64,000 nt of DNA from Diphasiastrum complanatum (GCA_029204225.1 CM055101.1:41316927-41380926); one strand, 5' to 3'; shown: positions 10,662 to 22,151, numbered from the stretch's first letter. Notes: generated by a model not told the origin, from the letters alone. Translations and numbers: made by a program.

Positions 10662-11926
10662 TATTTTTTTAAACTGATTCACTTAGAATAAGAAAAGAAG
10701 AAATATTTTCATATGGCATAGCGTGTTTGGAGAAAGAGAGTGTGTCGTGCGTGAGAAACGAAAATAGCTCAAAAAAAAAAATGAATACAAAAAAGAAGCA
10801 AAATCGAAACTCGAACGAGAAACGAACTCGAATGGAAAGTGTTCGTTCGCAGTAGAATGAGCTATATTACTCTTTCCCTAAGCATGACTACGCCTATCAG
10901 AAACGAACAGAATGTTAGTGATAGAAATCACGGTCGATCTGATTACGTAGCCAAACATTAATAAAACACCAGAAGAATAATTTGTCATGAACAGCTAGAC
11001 AAATTATTTGTCGCGAATGATTTGCGAAGAGCTAAACTAAGCTCGACTGATAATCAGTCGCGAATAATTCACGAAAGACAAGACTAAATACTAGTCGTCA
11101 ACAGCTTGACTAATAATAACTCGCTAAGAACAGATTACCAAATTGAGCAACAAGAAAGGCAGACATAATGAAGAAAGACATAGCAATATCGACACAACTC
11201 TGAACGCAGAACAAAAGAGCTATTATCAGATTAAGTATAACAAAATATACATGTCAATAATGCGGTAGAGCACAAGACAATAGCAAACGAAACCACGTTC
11301 TCTACAAAGCTAATTCAATCTGTAAAAGGAATGAACCTATTACTAAAGAATCAATGCGCAAGGCATCTACTTTGTCTATCTCTGATAAGCTTTTGATGCT
11401 ATTATTTTATACACACACTTGTTCTTGATTTATTCACTGAATATACAAATGGTATTCAATATGTATACACAATGTTACAGGTGTGCAGATGAAGAAAGTA
11501 CAAAGTGGTTGTGTTGTCTGTAGGAGATCGTGGGTGGCTGCTGTCGTTGTCAAATCCGTTAGCACAGTTGCATGGGATGAGCGTGAAAATGACCGCGACG
11601 TCAGTCTTTGCTGAAATGAACGTTGGTGAAGATGCGAAAAATGTGTTACAGGGTGCCTTCACTTTTCCTAGGGCACCTTTGGCATTTTGTAGGGCAATGT
11701 CATCTTTTTCGTCTGTCACAAAACACATGTAAAAACGCAGTGTCGTGTTTTTCGTCTCTTTTTTGCTTGTGAAAATTTACCTGTATTTATGCACAGTCGT
11801 GTTTTATTCGTCTGTCTTATTTTACATGTAAATATGCAGACTGTGCGACAACATGAGTAAAAAATGCCGCATGAATGGAGGCAAATTAAAATGGGATTTA
11901 GGAGAGTAGAGGAGATAAATCCAACA
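10662..11926 (+). mobile_element. Probable solo LTR, copia C family
   Basis: This aligns with the solo LTR at 51961-52944: shared blocks include gaaaccacg…ctc.caaagctaat, gcatctact.tgtct.tctctgataagct and GGAGAGTAGAGGA, ending CCAACA. It also carries TCGCGAA..ATTNGCGAA motifs (11011-11030, 11058-11077) like those in the copia C 5' LTR. TAACA occurs at 10657-10661 and 11927-11931, a possible 5-bp target duplication. The first base pair would be TA instead of TG, so the left boundary is less certain. Orientation is inferred as plus from the similarity of its right end to the copia C LTR end. Confidence 0.6.
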
Positions 11927-11931
11927 TAACA

Positions 11932-13104
11932 TACATTTACACCATTCAATCAAAATTGATAGTACTGAGGTAGATCGAATTGCAATATGTCTAGTTCTGA
12001 TCGAATGTGATTGAGACACCAATCTTCTTCGACCTCAACCATTGCAAGAATGTTGTCATTTCTTTTCATTGTTATTTGAAGTTGCTCTTGAGGGTTTATA
12101 CCAAAATCTTAATCAAGTGGCTTCCAAACATTTTTGCATTTAATCCATCTTCTATAATACAGCAGCAAAGTGAGCATTTGTTTTTCGATGTGATATCTAA
12201 ATGTCATTGATGAGTAACATACTCTGCACTCAACTTGCTGATTTTGTTTCGTATCACAACCATCATCCAACAACTCGGTGATTATTTCAGCACTCAAGTC
12301 CTTACAAATATAAATTGTTTTCGTTCTCCGAACATTGCATTTGGAAAAAAAATCAACAAAAATAGTAAAAGGTAGATACCAACTTAATCTATTATTCTTT
12401 GATTCAGTGCTACATTTTAATATACTCTAAATATCAGTATATATCCTAGATCGAAAACGTTCTGAAATTGTTGCATCAGGAGAAATCCATTCCTCACTCA
12501 AAAAATCTGGTAGAGGATATGGCTCTAATCTACCAATTAAACCATTTTTATCAAGGAAAATAGGTGTCATCATAAAGGAAAACTCCTAACTCTAAAAGTG
12601 ATTTTGGAGAACAACCTTTATATTGTAAAATACCGATATCCGAATGTATGACATTGATTATTCCTACAATCGATTGAATTGTTTGCCATTCAACGAAATT
12701 TGATGGATACAAATCTGCAAAACAAAAAAAAAAAATCACAAGAAAAATATAATTTAAAGAAAATGCTAACTCTAAAGAAATCAAATCTGAAAACTTACAA
12801 CTGCATTTTCTTCTATCATTTGGATTCAATCATGAATGTTGAGCTCATTGTGAAGATAAGCATGCTAAATTAAAACTTCTGTGATAGATTGACCGACAGG
12901 TGATACTTTGAAATCCATTGTATTGTCTTTCCAAGAACTTCTATATATGTTATCCAATATTTTTCTTTTCTAGAATGAGCCTTTTGCAGAGGGATGCATG
13001 ATGTTTATGATATATTATTGGTATCCATTGATCTTCTGCATTTTTTTCATTGAAAATATTGATTGCATCAATGGTTCCTCTTGGTCTCCGATTATATGTA
13101 GCCA
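11932..13104 (-). pseudogene. Unrecognised fragmented coding sequence
   Basis: Coding-like blocks appear in order on the minus strand. A start at 13104 gives MATYNRRPRGTIDAINIF; then WQTIQSIVGIINVIHSDIG at about 12680; then GLIGRLEPYPLPDFLSEEW and SERFRSRIYTDI (12560-12420); then YICKDLSAEIITELLDDG and a Cys-containing tail to about 12109. Intervening AT-rich gaps and frame changes suggest introns or decay. I do not recognise the family. It flanks the Ulp1-like gene on the other side of a solo LTR and could belong to the same transposon. Confidence 0.35.
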
Positions 13105-13974
13105 TTAGTCAAAAATACGTGTACACAAGTTGAGAACAGAGAGAATGTAGAGATTGGGAGGTAAACCTAAGAATGACAATCCAAAATAAGAGATAGAATG
13201 AAGAAAATGAGAGGTATACCTATGAATGACAAGAAGTTCCTAGATTACAAGGATTAGTTAGCTACAGTTTATGACTATTGATGTCAAATCAACGTCGAGT
13301 GTACAATGATGGGCAGCATAAGAGTACTCGGGCAGTAACTGTGGTCCAATCACAATTGTTTGTTTTGCCCGACGGGATACTTGAAAATCACCGAAAAAGT
13401 TAAATACAATTTCCGTCCATCAATCACTATTACAGTTCATCACAGATGGACACCATTCATTGGGACACATAAGCATTGAAATCGTGTGAAGTCAAAAATA
13501 GCATCTATTCCCTAATGAATATTCATTTTTTTTAGAAATCAAGCAGTTTTTTTTAACATGGCACCAAATTATAAACAAAATAGCATGCAAGAAGTTTGTC
13601 TGATGCTCTACTGTTTAAAGTTGGCTCGACATGGTTACTATCATGGTTCTAGATGTTGTTGTTTTTTTTTACCTCAAGAGAGATCTGGTGGAAGTAATCC
13701 AGTATAATTATAGGATTTGATGAGGATCGTGTGATTTCGCAGTCACGAAGCTTTCGCGAAGGAACCACGACTCTCTTGCCCTCGGATAGAGTTCAGATGC
13801 GATCGTTGGACACTACCAGCTGAATCACTCCTACAGTCCTCCAGAGTGTAGTCAGGCACTGCTGATCTACGTTTATAAAATTAATGCAGCATTCAACATA
13901 GTTTCAACCAAGGTGCGAAATTCAAATGAACAAGAGAATTCAAACACACAATTAACAGCAGACGCATTTGCATT
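13105..13974. other. Spacer, nothing recognised
   Basis: No coding block or repeat is evident. A short TTTCGCGAAGGAACC phrase near 13750 resembles the CGCGAA motif of the copia C LTRs but is isolated. Confidence 0.35.
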
Positions 13975-14525
13975 TGTTGGCAACTGTGCTAACACAGAGA
14001 AAATAAAAAAAAAGAAACAAAACTCCGTGGCATGTGTTTTGTAAGACCAAGTATGAGTATTTGTCAATAAACTTCAGCTATGGCATGAGTTTTGTAAGTC
14101 CATGAGTAGAAGCTTAAATAATAATTAAAAAGCTTAAACTTACATTTAGAACTTAGACTTAGGAAACTTAAGATTAGAAACATTTTATCTTAAATTTTCC
14201 TAAGTTAAGAAATTTGAAGTTCTAAATCCTAAGTTAGAAGTTCTAGAAAGGCTAGAAACAGATTTGTCCCATAAGTTAGTAGACACTTATGGAAGACCCT
14301 CCTTGCCATAAAAGGAGAGGTATTTGCATGTAAACAACACTCTGAGATTATGCTAAATTGCTCTCTATTGAGATTATCATTCTATTTCTTTGTGCTCCCA
14401 TTAGAAGGTGCATAGCTTGAGGGAAGGTGCTCGGGCCTCTTGCCAATAAAAGGAAGATCTCTACATCCCTATACTACACCCATAAGTAGATCTAGCCACC
14501 GCACGGACTAGAAATACTTCCAACA
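13975..14525 (+). mobile_element. Gypsy 5' LTR, family H (551 bp)
   Basis: The segment starts TGTTGGCAACTGTG and ends CTTCCAACA, an inverted TGTTGG/CCAACA pair. It is followed immediately by a primer-binding-site-like sequence. Its first half is repeated in reverse at 5903-6196. A TATA-like AATAAAAGGA lies near 14445. Confidence 0.8.
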
Positions 14526-14540
14526 TTGGCATCGTCGCCA
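14526..14540 (+). promoter_or_regulatory. Primer-binding site (Tat/Athila-like, degenerate)
   Basis: TTGGCATCGTCGCCA directly follows the LTR and resembles the TGGCGCCGTCGCC site common in plant gypsy Tat/Athila elements, with mutations at two or three positions. Confidence 0.6.
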
Positions 14541-15381
14541 CTTTTTAAGTATTTTCTACCTAGCTTCTTCTTCTTTTTCTTTTTGTTTTTTTACTTCCGT
14601 GTTGTATGTTTGCTTGTGTGCTTGTCTCTATCTACTAACAAACAGCACGCGTCGTCGCTCCAGGTCCTACACTAGCTGCGGAGCAACTTCTTCAACCGGG
14701 AGGAAGCAACAAAAGAGTCAACTTGGGCATTTTTTTCAAAAGAAGTGACCCAAGTGGGCTTTTTCACAACCAAAAAGGTATATCAGAATTCGTCAGCTTG
14801 TTTGCAGCCTTAACAGACCCTGATCTTTCATTTTATCACCTCCACAAATTCTGACAACGATCAGATTTTGAGAAAACAGCCTGATATACTGTCAAAATCC
14901 CTTATTTCTCACCCAAATCTTTGTCCTAGAATTCGCCGACTTCACTGAGGCTAGATCTCATTAAGATCAGTCCTCCAACAGCTCCACGAATTCTATCTCA
15001 AAGACTTTGCCAGTTTACTATCAGAACATCACATTTTTTTTTCATATTCCCTATCTGCCAGTCAAACCTCTCGGTTAGAATTTGCCATCCAACCTAAGAA
15101 TTCATTCTTAAAGAGCACAATTTCTCTGTCCTATCCGCAAATTCTGAATCTCCAATGTTTTTCCAAAAAATCTAAGAAAATCACTATTCTAACATTCAAA
15201 ACTCCTTTTCAGAATTCGCGAGTATTATAGTTAGATTTATCTGCCTTTCCAAGATTTTTCAACTTGCCCGCGAATTCTATTACGATCAGAAAGATCAGTT
15301 TTTGTCCTACAATATCCATTCTACAAGCAAACTACTCTTTTACCAAGTACAGTACTATCCTGCTCATTTATATTCTGCATC
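14541..15381 (+). other. Untranslated leader of gypsy H with repeated GAATTC motifs
   Basis: About 840 bases lie between the primer-binding site and the gag start. They contain many variants of AGAATTCGcc and GCGAATTCTa at intervals of roughly 50-100 bases (for example near 14788, 14931, 14988, 15102, 15213 and 15274). No long frame is present. Confidence 0.55.
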
Positions 15382-15541
15382 ATGTCTTGTGACTATGCTG
15401 AATCTTCTAATCCAACTCCTCCACGACTAGAACGAAGAATTCCATGTATCGATGCCCAAAGTACGATGGCGAATCTGACCCAGTCCGATTTCTCCAAGAC
15501 TTTGATAATGCATGTCATTTTTATGGAGATACCTCTATATT
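15382..15541 (+). pseudogene. Gypsy H gag N-terminal fragment
   Basis: An ATG at 15382 opens a short N-terminal segment. After a frame change near 15440 the sequence reads KYDGESDPVRFLQDFDNAC followed by HFYGDTSI. This matches the gag at 33.3 kb (KYDDNTDSQRFLQVFENAC…YGETSL). The match stops at 15541, where the opposite-strand gypsy element begins, so only the capsid start survives. Confidence 0.7.
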
Positions 15542-15544
15542 GTG

Positions 15545-16259
15545 ATGACGGAGAGGACATCCTCACCGAGCTCCCTTGGTGTTGGCTTGATGATGATGAT
15601 GCCATCTCTGTAGTGGTTGCCTTTGATGCTTGCATTTGGGAATCAACCTCAACTGAAGGGACTAATTCTGGCAGCACCGGTGCAATTTTGATATCTTCTT
15701 GTACAGTTAACACACCGGCATGCATACATAAAATACCAATCTGCAAACTTTACTAATTTACAGAATGCTTAAAAGCAATCTGTTCGAAGGCAATGGGTTC
15801 TCCATTCAAGGCTCTCAACAGGTATCCCATATTTGTGTTGGCAATGATATACTCTTGCTCCGATAAAAATATAGAAGCAAGAGCAAATCGCACAAAGCTT
15901 TTGAGATTGGGGTCTCTGATATAAGAGAGTTTATATCTCTTTTTTTCAAGATAAGCTTCTTCCTGAAAAACTCTGCTCTCAGTGATGAAGTCGGGTTTTG
16001 TAGCAGGCATACTACCGTCCACAGGCAAACCTAAGGCTTGACAGTAAAATCCTTCTGTAATAATGATCTCTTGATTCCGGACAGTGGTGGAAATATGTGC
16101 TTCCTTTGTCTTGCTCAGATTTCGGATCAGCTCATAGCACACATCCGTAAGGATTATTGATGGATCGAATTGAAGAAGTCCTTCAATCCGTGCTCGTATA
16201 ACTAATGGTTGTAAAACTGGTAAGACTGGTTTTGGGTGTATTTTAAACACAATCGACAT
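15545..16259 (-). CDS. Extra 3' reading frame of gypsy G
   Basis: The main frame (16259-15753, 168 residues) begins MSIVFKIHPKPVLPVLQPLV and contains SKTKEAHISTTVRNQEIIIT, GFYCQALGLPVDGSMP and NTNMGYLLRALNGEPIAF. This looks like the plant-transposon domain often found in frames next to gypsy pol genes (family-level inference). A Ser/Gln-rich acidic tail continues in another frame from 15746 to about 15545. It lies about 280 bases after integrase, the position of the additional frame of Tat and Athila elements. Its function is not known. Confidence 0.5.
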
Positions 16260-16542
16260 GATGCTCGTAATAGTAAACTAGCGATGGCGAAAGAGAGCTT
16301 GATCGTAACAATTCACAAAATCAGAGAGCAAGAGTGATGGAAAAGTGGTGGCGAAAAAAAAAAAGTGTTTGAGGGTTTTAGTATATTGATGATATATTGG
16401 TGGAATAAGGTCCCATCCATCTGGTATGTAATTTCTCAGGAAACATCATGTGTCTGTTATCATACAGAAGCACGTAGTCCCCTCGTTTTATTTTTATTTT
16501 TTTAATGGATTGGTCAAAAAAAAAATTTCTTTTATTCTGAAC

Positions 16543-17290
16543 TCATTCAGTCTCGATTAGTGAAAGACGACAATCCTCCTCCAGTTGCTTCAAAGATATC
16601 ATCCGCTCCCGGAGACTATCGTGTTCATCCATTCGCTCTTCATTACTAATGCGAAACGTCAGAACTTCGAATTCTACAGGTAATATGGGATGCATTCCAT
16701 ACACAAGATAGTATGGAGTCTGCCTAGTTGTGATCTTTTCAACAGTTTTGTATGCCCATAAGACAAATGGTAGCTTCTGATCCCAATCAGAAGAATGCGT
16801 TTCCATTACTTTATTTAAAATTTTACACAAACTTCCGTTTTTCCGCTCCGTAAGCCCATTCACTTTTGGATTATATGGAGTGGTTTGGCGATGCGTAATA
16901 GAAAAGTATGACAACATGGCCTCGATGGTCTGATTAAGAAAATGGGTTCCCCTATTGCTAACGAGTTCTAAAGGACATCCATATCATGTGATAACATCGT
17001 TTTTAACTGTGGCTTCGGCCTCTACCATCTTGGTAGCATAGTCCGTAGCAACAAGAATGTAGCATCGACGAGTTTTACGGGTGACTGGTTTGATAGGCCC
17101 TACAAAATCTATCCCCCACTTCTTAAAAGGTGCTAAGGAAATAATTGGAGTAAGCGGCCAATGCATCTCGAAGCTGGGTTTTCCCATCCTCTTACATGCA
17201 TCACATTTCTAAATAAATATTTTTACATCTCTATAGATGGTAGGCCACCAATATGCATTAAGGATCTTTCTTGCAGTATTTTTAAGAGCA
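16543..17290 (-). pseudogene. Gypsy G integrase, catalytic Asp lost
   Basis: The zinc-binding HHCC region is present: LGGHYALKNTARKIL, AYWWPTIYRDVKIF and, after a stop, [11 protein letters not shown]. The core has the first Asp in WGIDFVGPI. The second catalytic Asp is replaced by Asn in VSNRGTHF (about 16955-16965). The Glu is present in PKVNGLTERKNG. The C-terminal part with YYLVYGMHPILPVEFE follows, ending at 16543. Stops at about 17209 and 16983 split the frame. The Asp change and stops make it inactive. Confidence 0.8.
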
Positions 17291-18211
17291 TAGTGACCTC
17301 CCAAATCTTCCTCATGTAATGCTTGCTGATGGTCCTGTGACCAATGGTACTCAACAGACTTTTTTAATAAACTTCTTAAAGGAGTTACTACTATGGCATA
17401 ATCCTTAATTATCCTATGATAATATCCTACATGTTCTAGAATACCTCTAAGCTCTCGTAGATTAGTTCGTTCTAATAACTCTAAAGTCATTTTTACTTTT
17501 TGATGTCGGCTTGTATTCTGTCCTTCGAAATTTTATGTCCTAACAGGATGCCTTCCCTCATCCCGAAATAACACTTGGCTGGATGCAATTTAAGATATGT
17601 CTCTTGACATCTTCTCAATGTCTTCTCTAATGCGTCTAAATGGTCTTTAGTTGATGAATAGACACAAAAGTCATCCATGAAAATTTGTAAGAACTTCCTT
17701 AAAAAAATTTGAAAAATGTTCATCATCGTACGTTGAATGTGACAGGTGCATTACAAAGACCAAAGGGCATTCGCGTATACGCGTACGTCCCCCAATCAGT
17801 GGTAAAAGTGGTCTTGGATCTATCTTTCTCTTTGATAAAAACTTGATTATAACTTGAGAATCCATCTAAAAAGCTATAACGTTCATGACCAGCTACCTAG
17901 TCAAGAATAGTATATGTATACAGTAGAGGATGATAATCCTTTGCTGTAGCAACATTTAATTTTCTAAAATCTTGGCAAACTCTAATCTTGCTCGTCTTTT
18001 TCTTAGGTACTATAACTATTGGTGACACCCACTCACTGCTTAGAACAAGATATATAATACCCGCTCTAAGACATCTATCTAATTCGTCTTTAACTAACAA
18101 GGAATACTTTGGATTCAATCTATATTGGTGCTGCTTAATAGGTATTGTTCCCTGAATAAGATCTATTCTATGTTCGGCCCATTTAACTGGTATTTCTATT
18201 AAATTGTCCAT
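17291..18211 (-). pseudogene. Gypsy G reverse transcriptase, RNase H deleted
   Basis: RT blocks in order: RIDLIQGTIPIKQHQYRLNP, ELDRCLRAGIIYLVLSSEWV, VPKKKTSKIRVCQDFRKLN, a weak SFLDGFSSYNQ, then FMDDFCVYSS (about 17655-17681) holding both catalytic Asp residues, and LHPAKCYFGMREGILLGHKI. The connection block HVGYYHRIIKDYA…PLRSLLKK follows. Right after HWSQDHQQAL the sequence becomes integrase (LGGHYALKN), so the whole RNase H domain is absent, with the junction near 17315. Frameshifts and stops occur at 17888 and 17725. Confidence 0.8.
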
Positions 18212-18438
18212 CGACCAAGCAAATACGTTTTGGTATTTCTGAAGAAGTAATATATACTCTTCACATTCTTGGTCCGATTGGGGGTTTATATAAATTCAAA
18301 ATGTTACCTTTATTAATTTCTATTTCTACATAATATGTTTTATCTACCATCCCTTCGGTCAGGCTTGTTTTAGTTCCACCCATTCCCTCGACTCGGATGT
18401 TGTTGGTATTTTGTCATCCTTGTCAATCTCATAGCATT

Positions 18439-19086
18439 CTATGAAATTGATCCAGGATTCAGTAGTCTGGCTAACTCCTCACCCCATCTCAAAAGGTGAC
18501 CCCCTATTGGACTGGTTGTGAGAATGCCTAAAAAAAATATTTGTTTGGTAGACCAATTTATAATAGCATCTGTTTGATATAGCCACGGTCTTCTAAATAA
18601 TATTAAATATGGTGGTGTATCTACTAGGTTTATGACAAAATTCATAACGAATGTCTCTGTCTCTATAACTACACTAATACCTTTTAGCTCTCCTTCTGGT
18701 ATGGATTTGGATGCATCTGCTAAATGGATTTCATGGTAAGTAATAGGCTGTATATGTTTTTCTAGTCCTAATTCTTTAACCATTGTTTATGTTATTAAGT
18801 TGGTAATGGATCCTGAGTCTATTAGTATTCTATCTATAGTATGATCTCCTATAATAGCACTAATCTCTGGGACTCCACAATCTCCTCTATCTACATATTC
18901 TACTTTATTACTGTATGTAGGTATACTTAGTGTGACAAACCTCTCCCCTTCCTCAGTCCTTACGGACTGAAGCCCTTCATCCTTCGAAGTATAGCTCGAG
19001 GATGATGTAGGTGTCTCACCTTCATACTTATCCTTTTTCCAGGATATCGTAATTCTTTTGTGACTTTTCCCCGTCGGTGTCTCCAT
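18439..19086 (-). pseudogene. Gypsy G second protease-like domain (PR2)
   Basis: The retropepsin active-site motif is intact as ILIDSGSITNLIT. Then, after one TAA in the same frame, come MVKELGLEKHIQPIT, LADASKSIPEGELKGISVVI and a terminal block LFRRPWLYQTDAIINW. The fold order (DSG strand, flap region, R-PWL) is that of a gypsy aspartic protease. The upstream spacer is rich in Lys, Ser and Thr. The domain is in the same frame as PR1 upstream, separated only by nonsense codons. Retropepsins normally dimerise; here two domains would sit on one chain. Confidence 0.7.
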
Positions 19087-20253
19087 CTGATCTTTGAAGG
19101 TAATCTCCTTCTTCTTCTAGTGGGTTATGACATCGGCCTAGTAGAGCCATGGTCGTCCTAGTAATACTTTATACGACAATTCTCTTGTAGTTCTTAATAT
19201 TATAAAATCCATTAGGAACTTATGGTCTCCAATATAAACTGTAACTCGGGACAATTCTCCTATTGGTGATCTTCTAGTTGCATCAACTAACCTTAAATGT
19301 CTTAATATGGGTGCTATTCTATGGTGAATCCCTAACTCATATGTTGTTTCTTCAGTCATTATGTTCACGCTAGATCTAGAATCTATGGGCACACTATCTA
19401 AAATGCAGCCATTGATTATTACCTGAATCTCGGGTTGACCTTCATCACCGTAGTTAACTAATCCTACATTGACTAATGGTAACTTCGCTTTTCTTTTCTT
19501 TTTCCTTTGCAAAAATTGCTTAATTTCTTTCTTATAATACTGATTATCATCTAATAATCGTTTAAAAGTTATATTGGGCATTCTGGAGACAAGGTCTTCT
19601 ACTATATCATAAGAACAGGTTCTAAGTGGCGATAGATCTCTAGGTATCTCGTTACTTATAACTGGATTTGAAAATGTTACTTTTTTAGCTTTTCTAGTTT
19701 CTTCGTCTAAAAGCTTTTTAGCTTCTGAACTAATATCAACATCATAATATTTTTCAGTAGGCCTATTAAGGTCTAATTCTTTACTATTAGAAATTTCTAC
19801 TAGTTGTTCTGCAACTTTCACTTTTTCTGTCGCGTTTTTCGCTTTCGCCTTCTTAGTTTTCTTCTTATCTTTAAGAATTGAGAAATCTTTACTACTTTTA
19901 GTAGTTACTTTATTTATCTCTACATCTAAATCAGGCCATTGATGGTCTTGATCTAATGATTTGGACTCTACTTCTATCCTCTGAACTATCATGTCAGTAT
20001 TAGTTATAGATGACTGAAGGTCATCTTCTCTAGGCGAGTTTACAAACCTTGGTTTAGACCACGGTTGTTGTGGCTGAGGACATTTAGCAGTGACATGCCC
20101 TTCACCTTTACAGGTAGCACAGAGCGGCACATATCCTACTGACCTCCTGGATTCAAGGCAATCAGGCGAATAGTGACCCAGGGGTCCGCAATTGTAGCAT
20201 GAATCCCTTATTTTGGGTGGAGGAGTGGAATCTCTTGTCCCCCCTCTACGCAA
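19087..20253 (-). pseudogene. Gypsy G nucleocapsid and first protease-like domain (PR1)
   Basis: The frame begins with two CX2CX4HX4C zinc knuckles, CYNCGPLGHYSPDC and CATCKGEGHVTAKC, which bind nucleic acid in gag. A Lys-rich linker follows. Near 19400 a protease-like domain starts: PEIQVIINGCILDSVPIDSR, where the active-site DSG has become DSR, then VNIMTEETTYELGI, RLVDATRRSPIGELSRVTVY and GRPWLY. A TAG then interrupts, followed in frame by ADVITH, a second TAG and KKKEITF, mirroring the PR2 ending (QTDAIINW…KQIFF). With the active-site Gly replaced, PR1 would not be catalytic. Confidence 0.75.
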
Positions 20254-20540
20254 AATAGTGTATTGTTGACCAGTAAGCGGTTTTGATATAATGTTATTTT
20301 GGTTAATAGAAGTTGCAGTATAAGCTACCTCCTCATGATTATTAATCGGACAGAGGAATAATTCCTTTTCTTAATAGTTAGTCTATAAACTGGGACAGTT
20401 GGTCTTAGAATGACCTTCCTTCCCACAAGCAGTACACCAAACATTGGCGTTAAGCTTCGCTTTTTTCCATTTGGCTTTAACGTCAGACATTTGGACTTTT
20501 AAATCACTCATTTCTTTTGCTAATATCTCGACACTCTTCC

Positions 20541-21640
20541 TTAATTGATCCAACTTTTAGATTTCACCATTCTTTTTTTCTTATCTAAGTTCCTACCGTT
20601 GGATTTCCTATAAGAAGATTCTTCTTCTGATGAAGAAAAATAAGATGAATACTCTGAAGACTCTTCTTCATCTGTTGAGTCAGATTCTGATTCGGACTTA
20701 GTAGATGATTCATATTCTTTTGTACGTTTTGATAGTATAGTTTTTACTACTTTTTCTTTCATTCCTCCATCTACGAAAAATTTGAAAAGTTTCGTAATTC
20801 TCGGTAGAGGCGATGACATCCTCCAAAGAAGTCACCAATCTCTGTCAATAATAACGATCAATTTTCTTAGGCAAACTGCCCAAGTACCATTCGTTTTGCA
20901 TAGGAACTGGATATTGGGCTCCTAATTTTCCTATTAAATTCTTAACTCTACGAGTATACTTTCTAAGCAATTCCTTCGGCTTCTTCTCAATAGAATTAAG
21001 CCGAGCCAACAATCTAGTGGAGTATCCTATCTCCCTAAACTGCTTAAGGAATACTGCTTTTAAAACGTTCCAAGTATTAACCGTTCCCAATACTAATTGA
21101 CTATACCAAATCCTAGTCTGCTTCCGCAGAAGACTTGGAAAAATTCTAACTTTGTCCTCATCTGTATGTTCTTTATTTGCTATGGTAATAGATTCAAATT
21201 GAGACAAATAACTGTTTGCATCTTCAGATGATGATCCTTTAAAAAAATCGTATCTGATTTTTGTAGATGTGGGTGGCACTGGGTTAGCCATATTATCAGG
21301 TGCTGGTGAACTATGTGGACTTGGAGGACTAGGAGGATCGGGATCTAAGCTACGCTCAGATGATGGTTCTAATAAAGAAGATTTTGATTCTGAACTTGGT
21401 TCGAAAGTGAAATCAGACAAATCTGATTCTGATGAATCTGTAGAACTTGTTGTTTAACGGATCTTTTCTCAAATGAATCTACAAATGTTGTAGTAGCGTT
21501 TAGAAGATTGTTAAACGCTTCAGGTGTTAATCTTCCTCTAACTGGCGAGTTTTGCAAATTTTGCAAATACAAATCTCTAGATTCTCTATGTGCTTATAAT
21601 CGTTGTGCACGCTCTAAACATTTTTGTTCAATAGTTGTTT
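20541..21640 (-). pseudogene. Gypsy G gag (capsid region)
   Basis: The capsid-like part has IRYDFFKGSSSEDANSYLSQ, RKQTRIWYSQL, FLKQFREIGYSTRLLARL and ELLRKYTRRVKNLIGKL, the usual gypsy gag sequence. An acidic Ser/Pro-rich region precedes it (about 21420-21290). A stop at about 20845 separates it from a continuation with a Ser/Glu-rich segment (20700-20600) that leads toward the zinc knuckles. The start is unclear: sequence to about 21640 is partly open but broken. Confidence 0.75.
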
Positions 21641-21723
21641 GAGAGTATGTTCTTGGCATGCATTACATGAGAAAGATTCGTAGACGTAATACACTTAAAA
21701 ATATTGCAAAAGATGAAATTCAT

Positions 21724-21742
21724 CTCCCCGACAACAGCGCCA
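21724..21742 (-). promoter_or_regulatory. Primer-binding site of gypsy G
   Basis: TGGCGCTGTTGTCGGGGAG on the minus strand, five bases after the LTR end CCACCACA. It closely resembles the TGGCGCCGTTGCCGGGGA site of plant Tat/Athila gypsy elements. Confidence 0.8.
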
Positions 21743-21747
21743 AATTA

Positions 21748-22151
21748 TGTGGTGGCCTAGTCATTATAGATTTCCACAAAATAAATGAATTAAGTAGTAT
21801 AAAAGATTTGATTGTTCTCCAAGAGAGAAAATAATCTCATCTTTTGTATGGTAAGTGTATGTAAGAAGGAAAATGGAATGTGATGTGTAATACTCACAAT
21901 GAATACTACAATGACATATCTAGTTATCCAAAGATATTTGGGTAAATTGGCATCCAGGAACACCAATGGTGAAACGATTTGGTCAAGGTCTGTGATTATA
22001 AAGATTACTTTATCTTTTAGGCTCTTCAGATAATAGTAAGCAATTAGATCAGACAACAACTAGCAAATAGATTCATCAAACAGAATCGTATTGGCTAATG
22101 ATTTCTCTTAATTGAATACAGTGAACTAGTTCTTATCACAGTAAGCAAACA
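21748..22151 (-). mobile_element. Partial 5' LTR of gypsy G
   Basis: It matches the solo LTR at 4354-4765, differing at scattered sites. Homology stops at about 22151, so the U3 part of the LTR is lost. The next sequence is a plus-strand gag fragment. Confidence 0.75.

Larger units (their letters stand above)
15545..22151 (-). mobile_element. Ty3/gypsy element G (5' LTR partial, gag-PR-PR-RT-INT-extra frame)
   Basis: On the minus strand the order is partial LTR (22151-21748), primer-binding site, gag, two zinc knuckles, two protease-like domains, RT, integrase and a downstream extra frame. The primer-binding site and extra 3' frame suggest a Tat/Athila-like lineage. Several frames are interrupted by stops, RNase H is missing, and no 3' LTR is found. 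The 3' end meets the plus-strand gypsy H fragment at about 15541. Confidence 0.85.

Noticed and set aside
15382-15756. 124-residue plus-strand protein
   Set aside because: Only its first part overlaps real gag, in a different frame; the remainder is antisense to the gypsy G extra frame.
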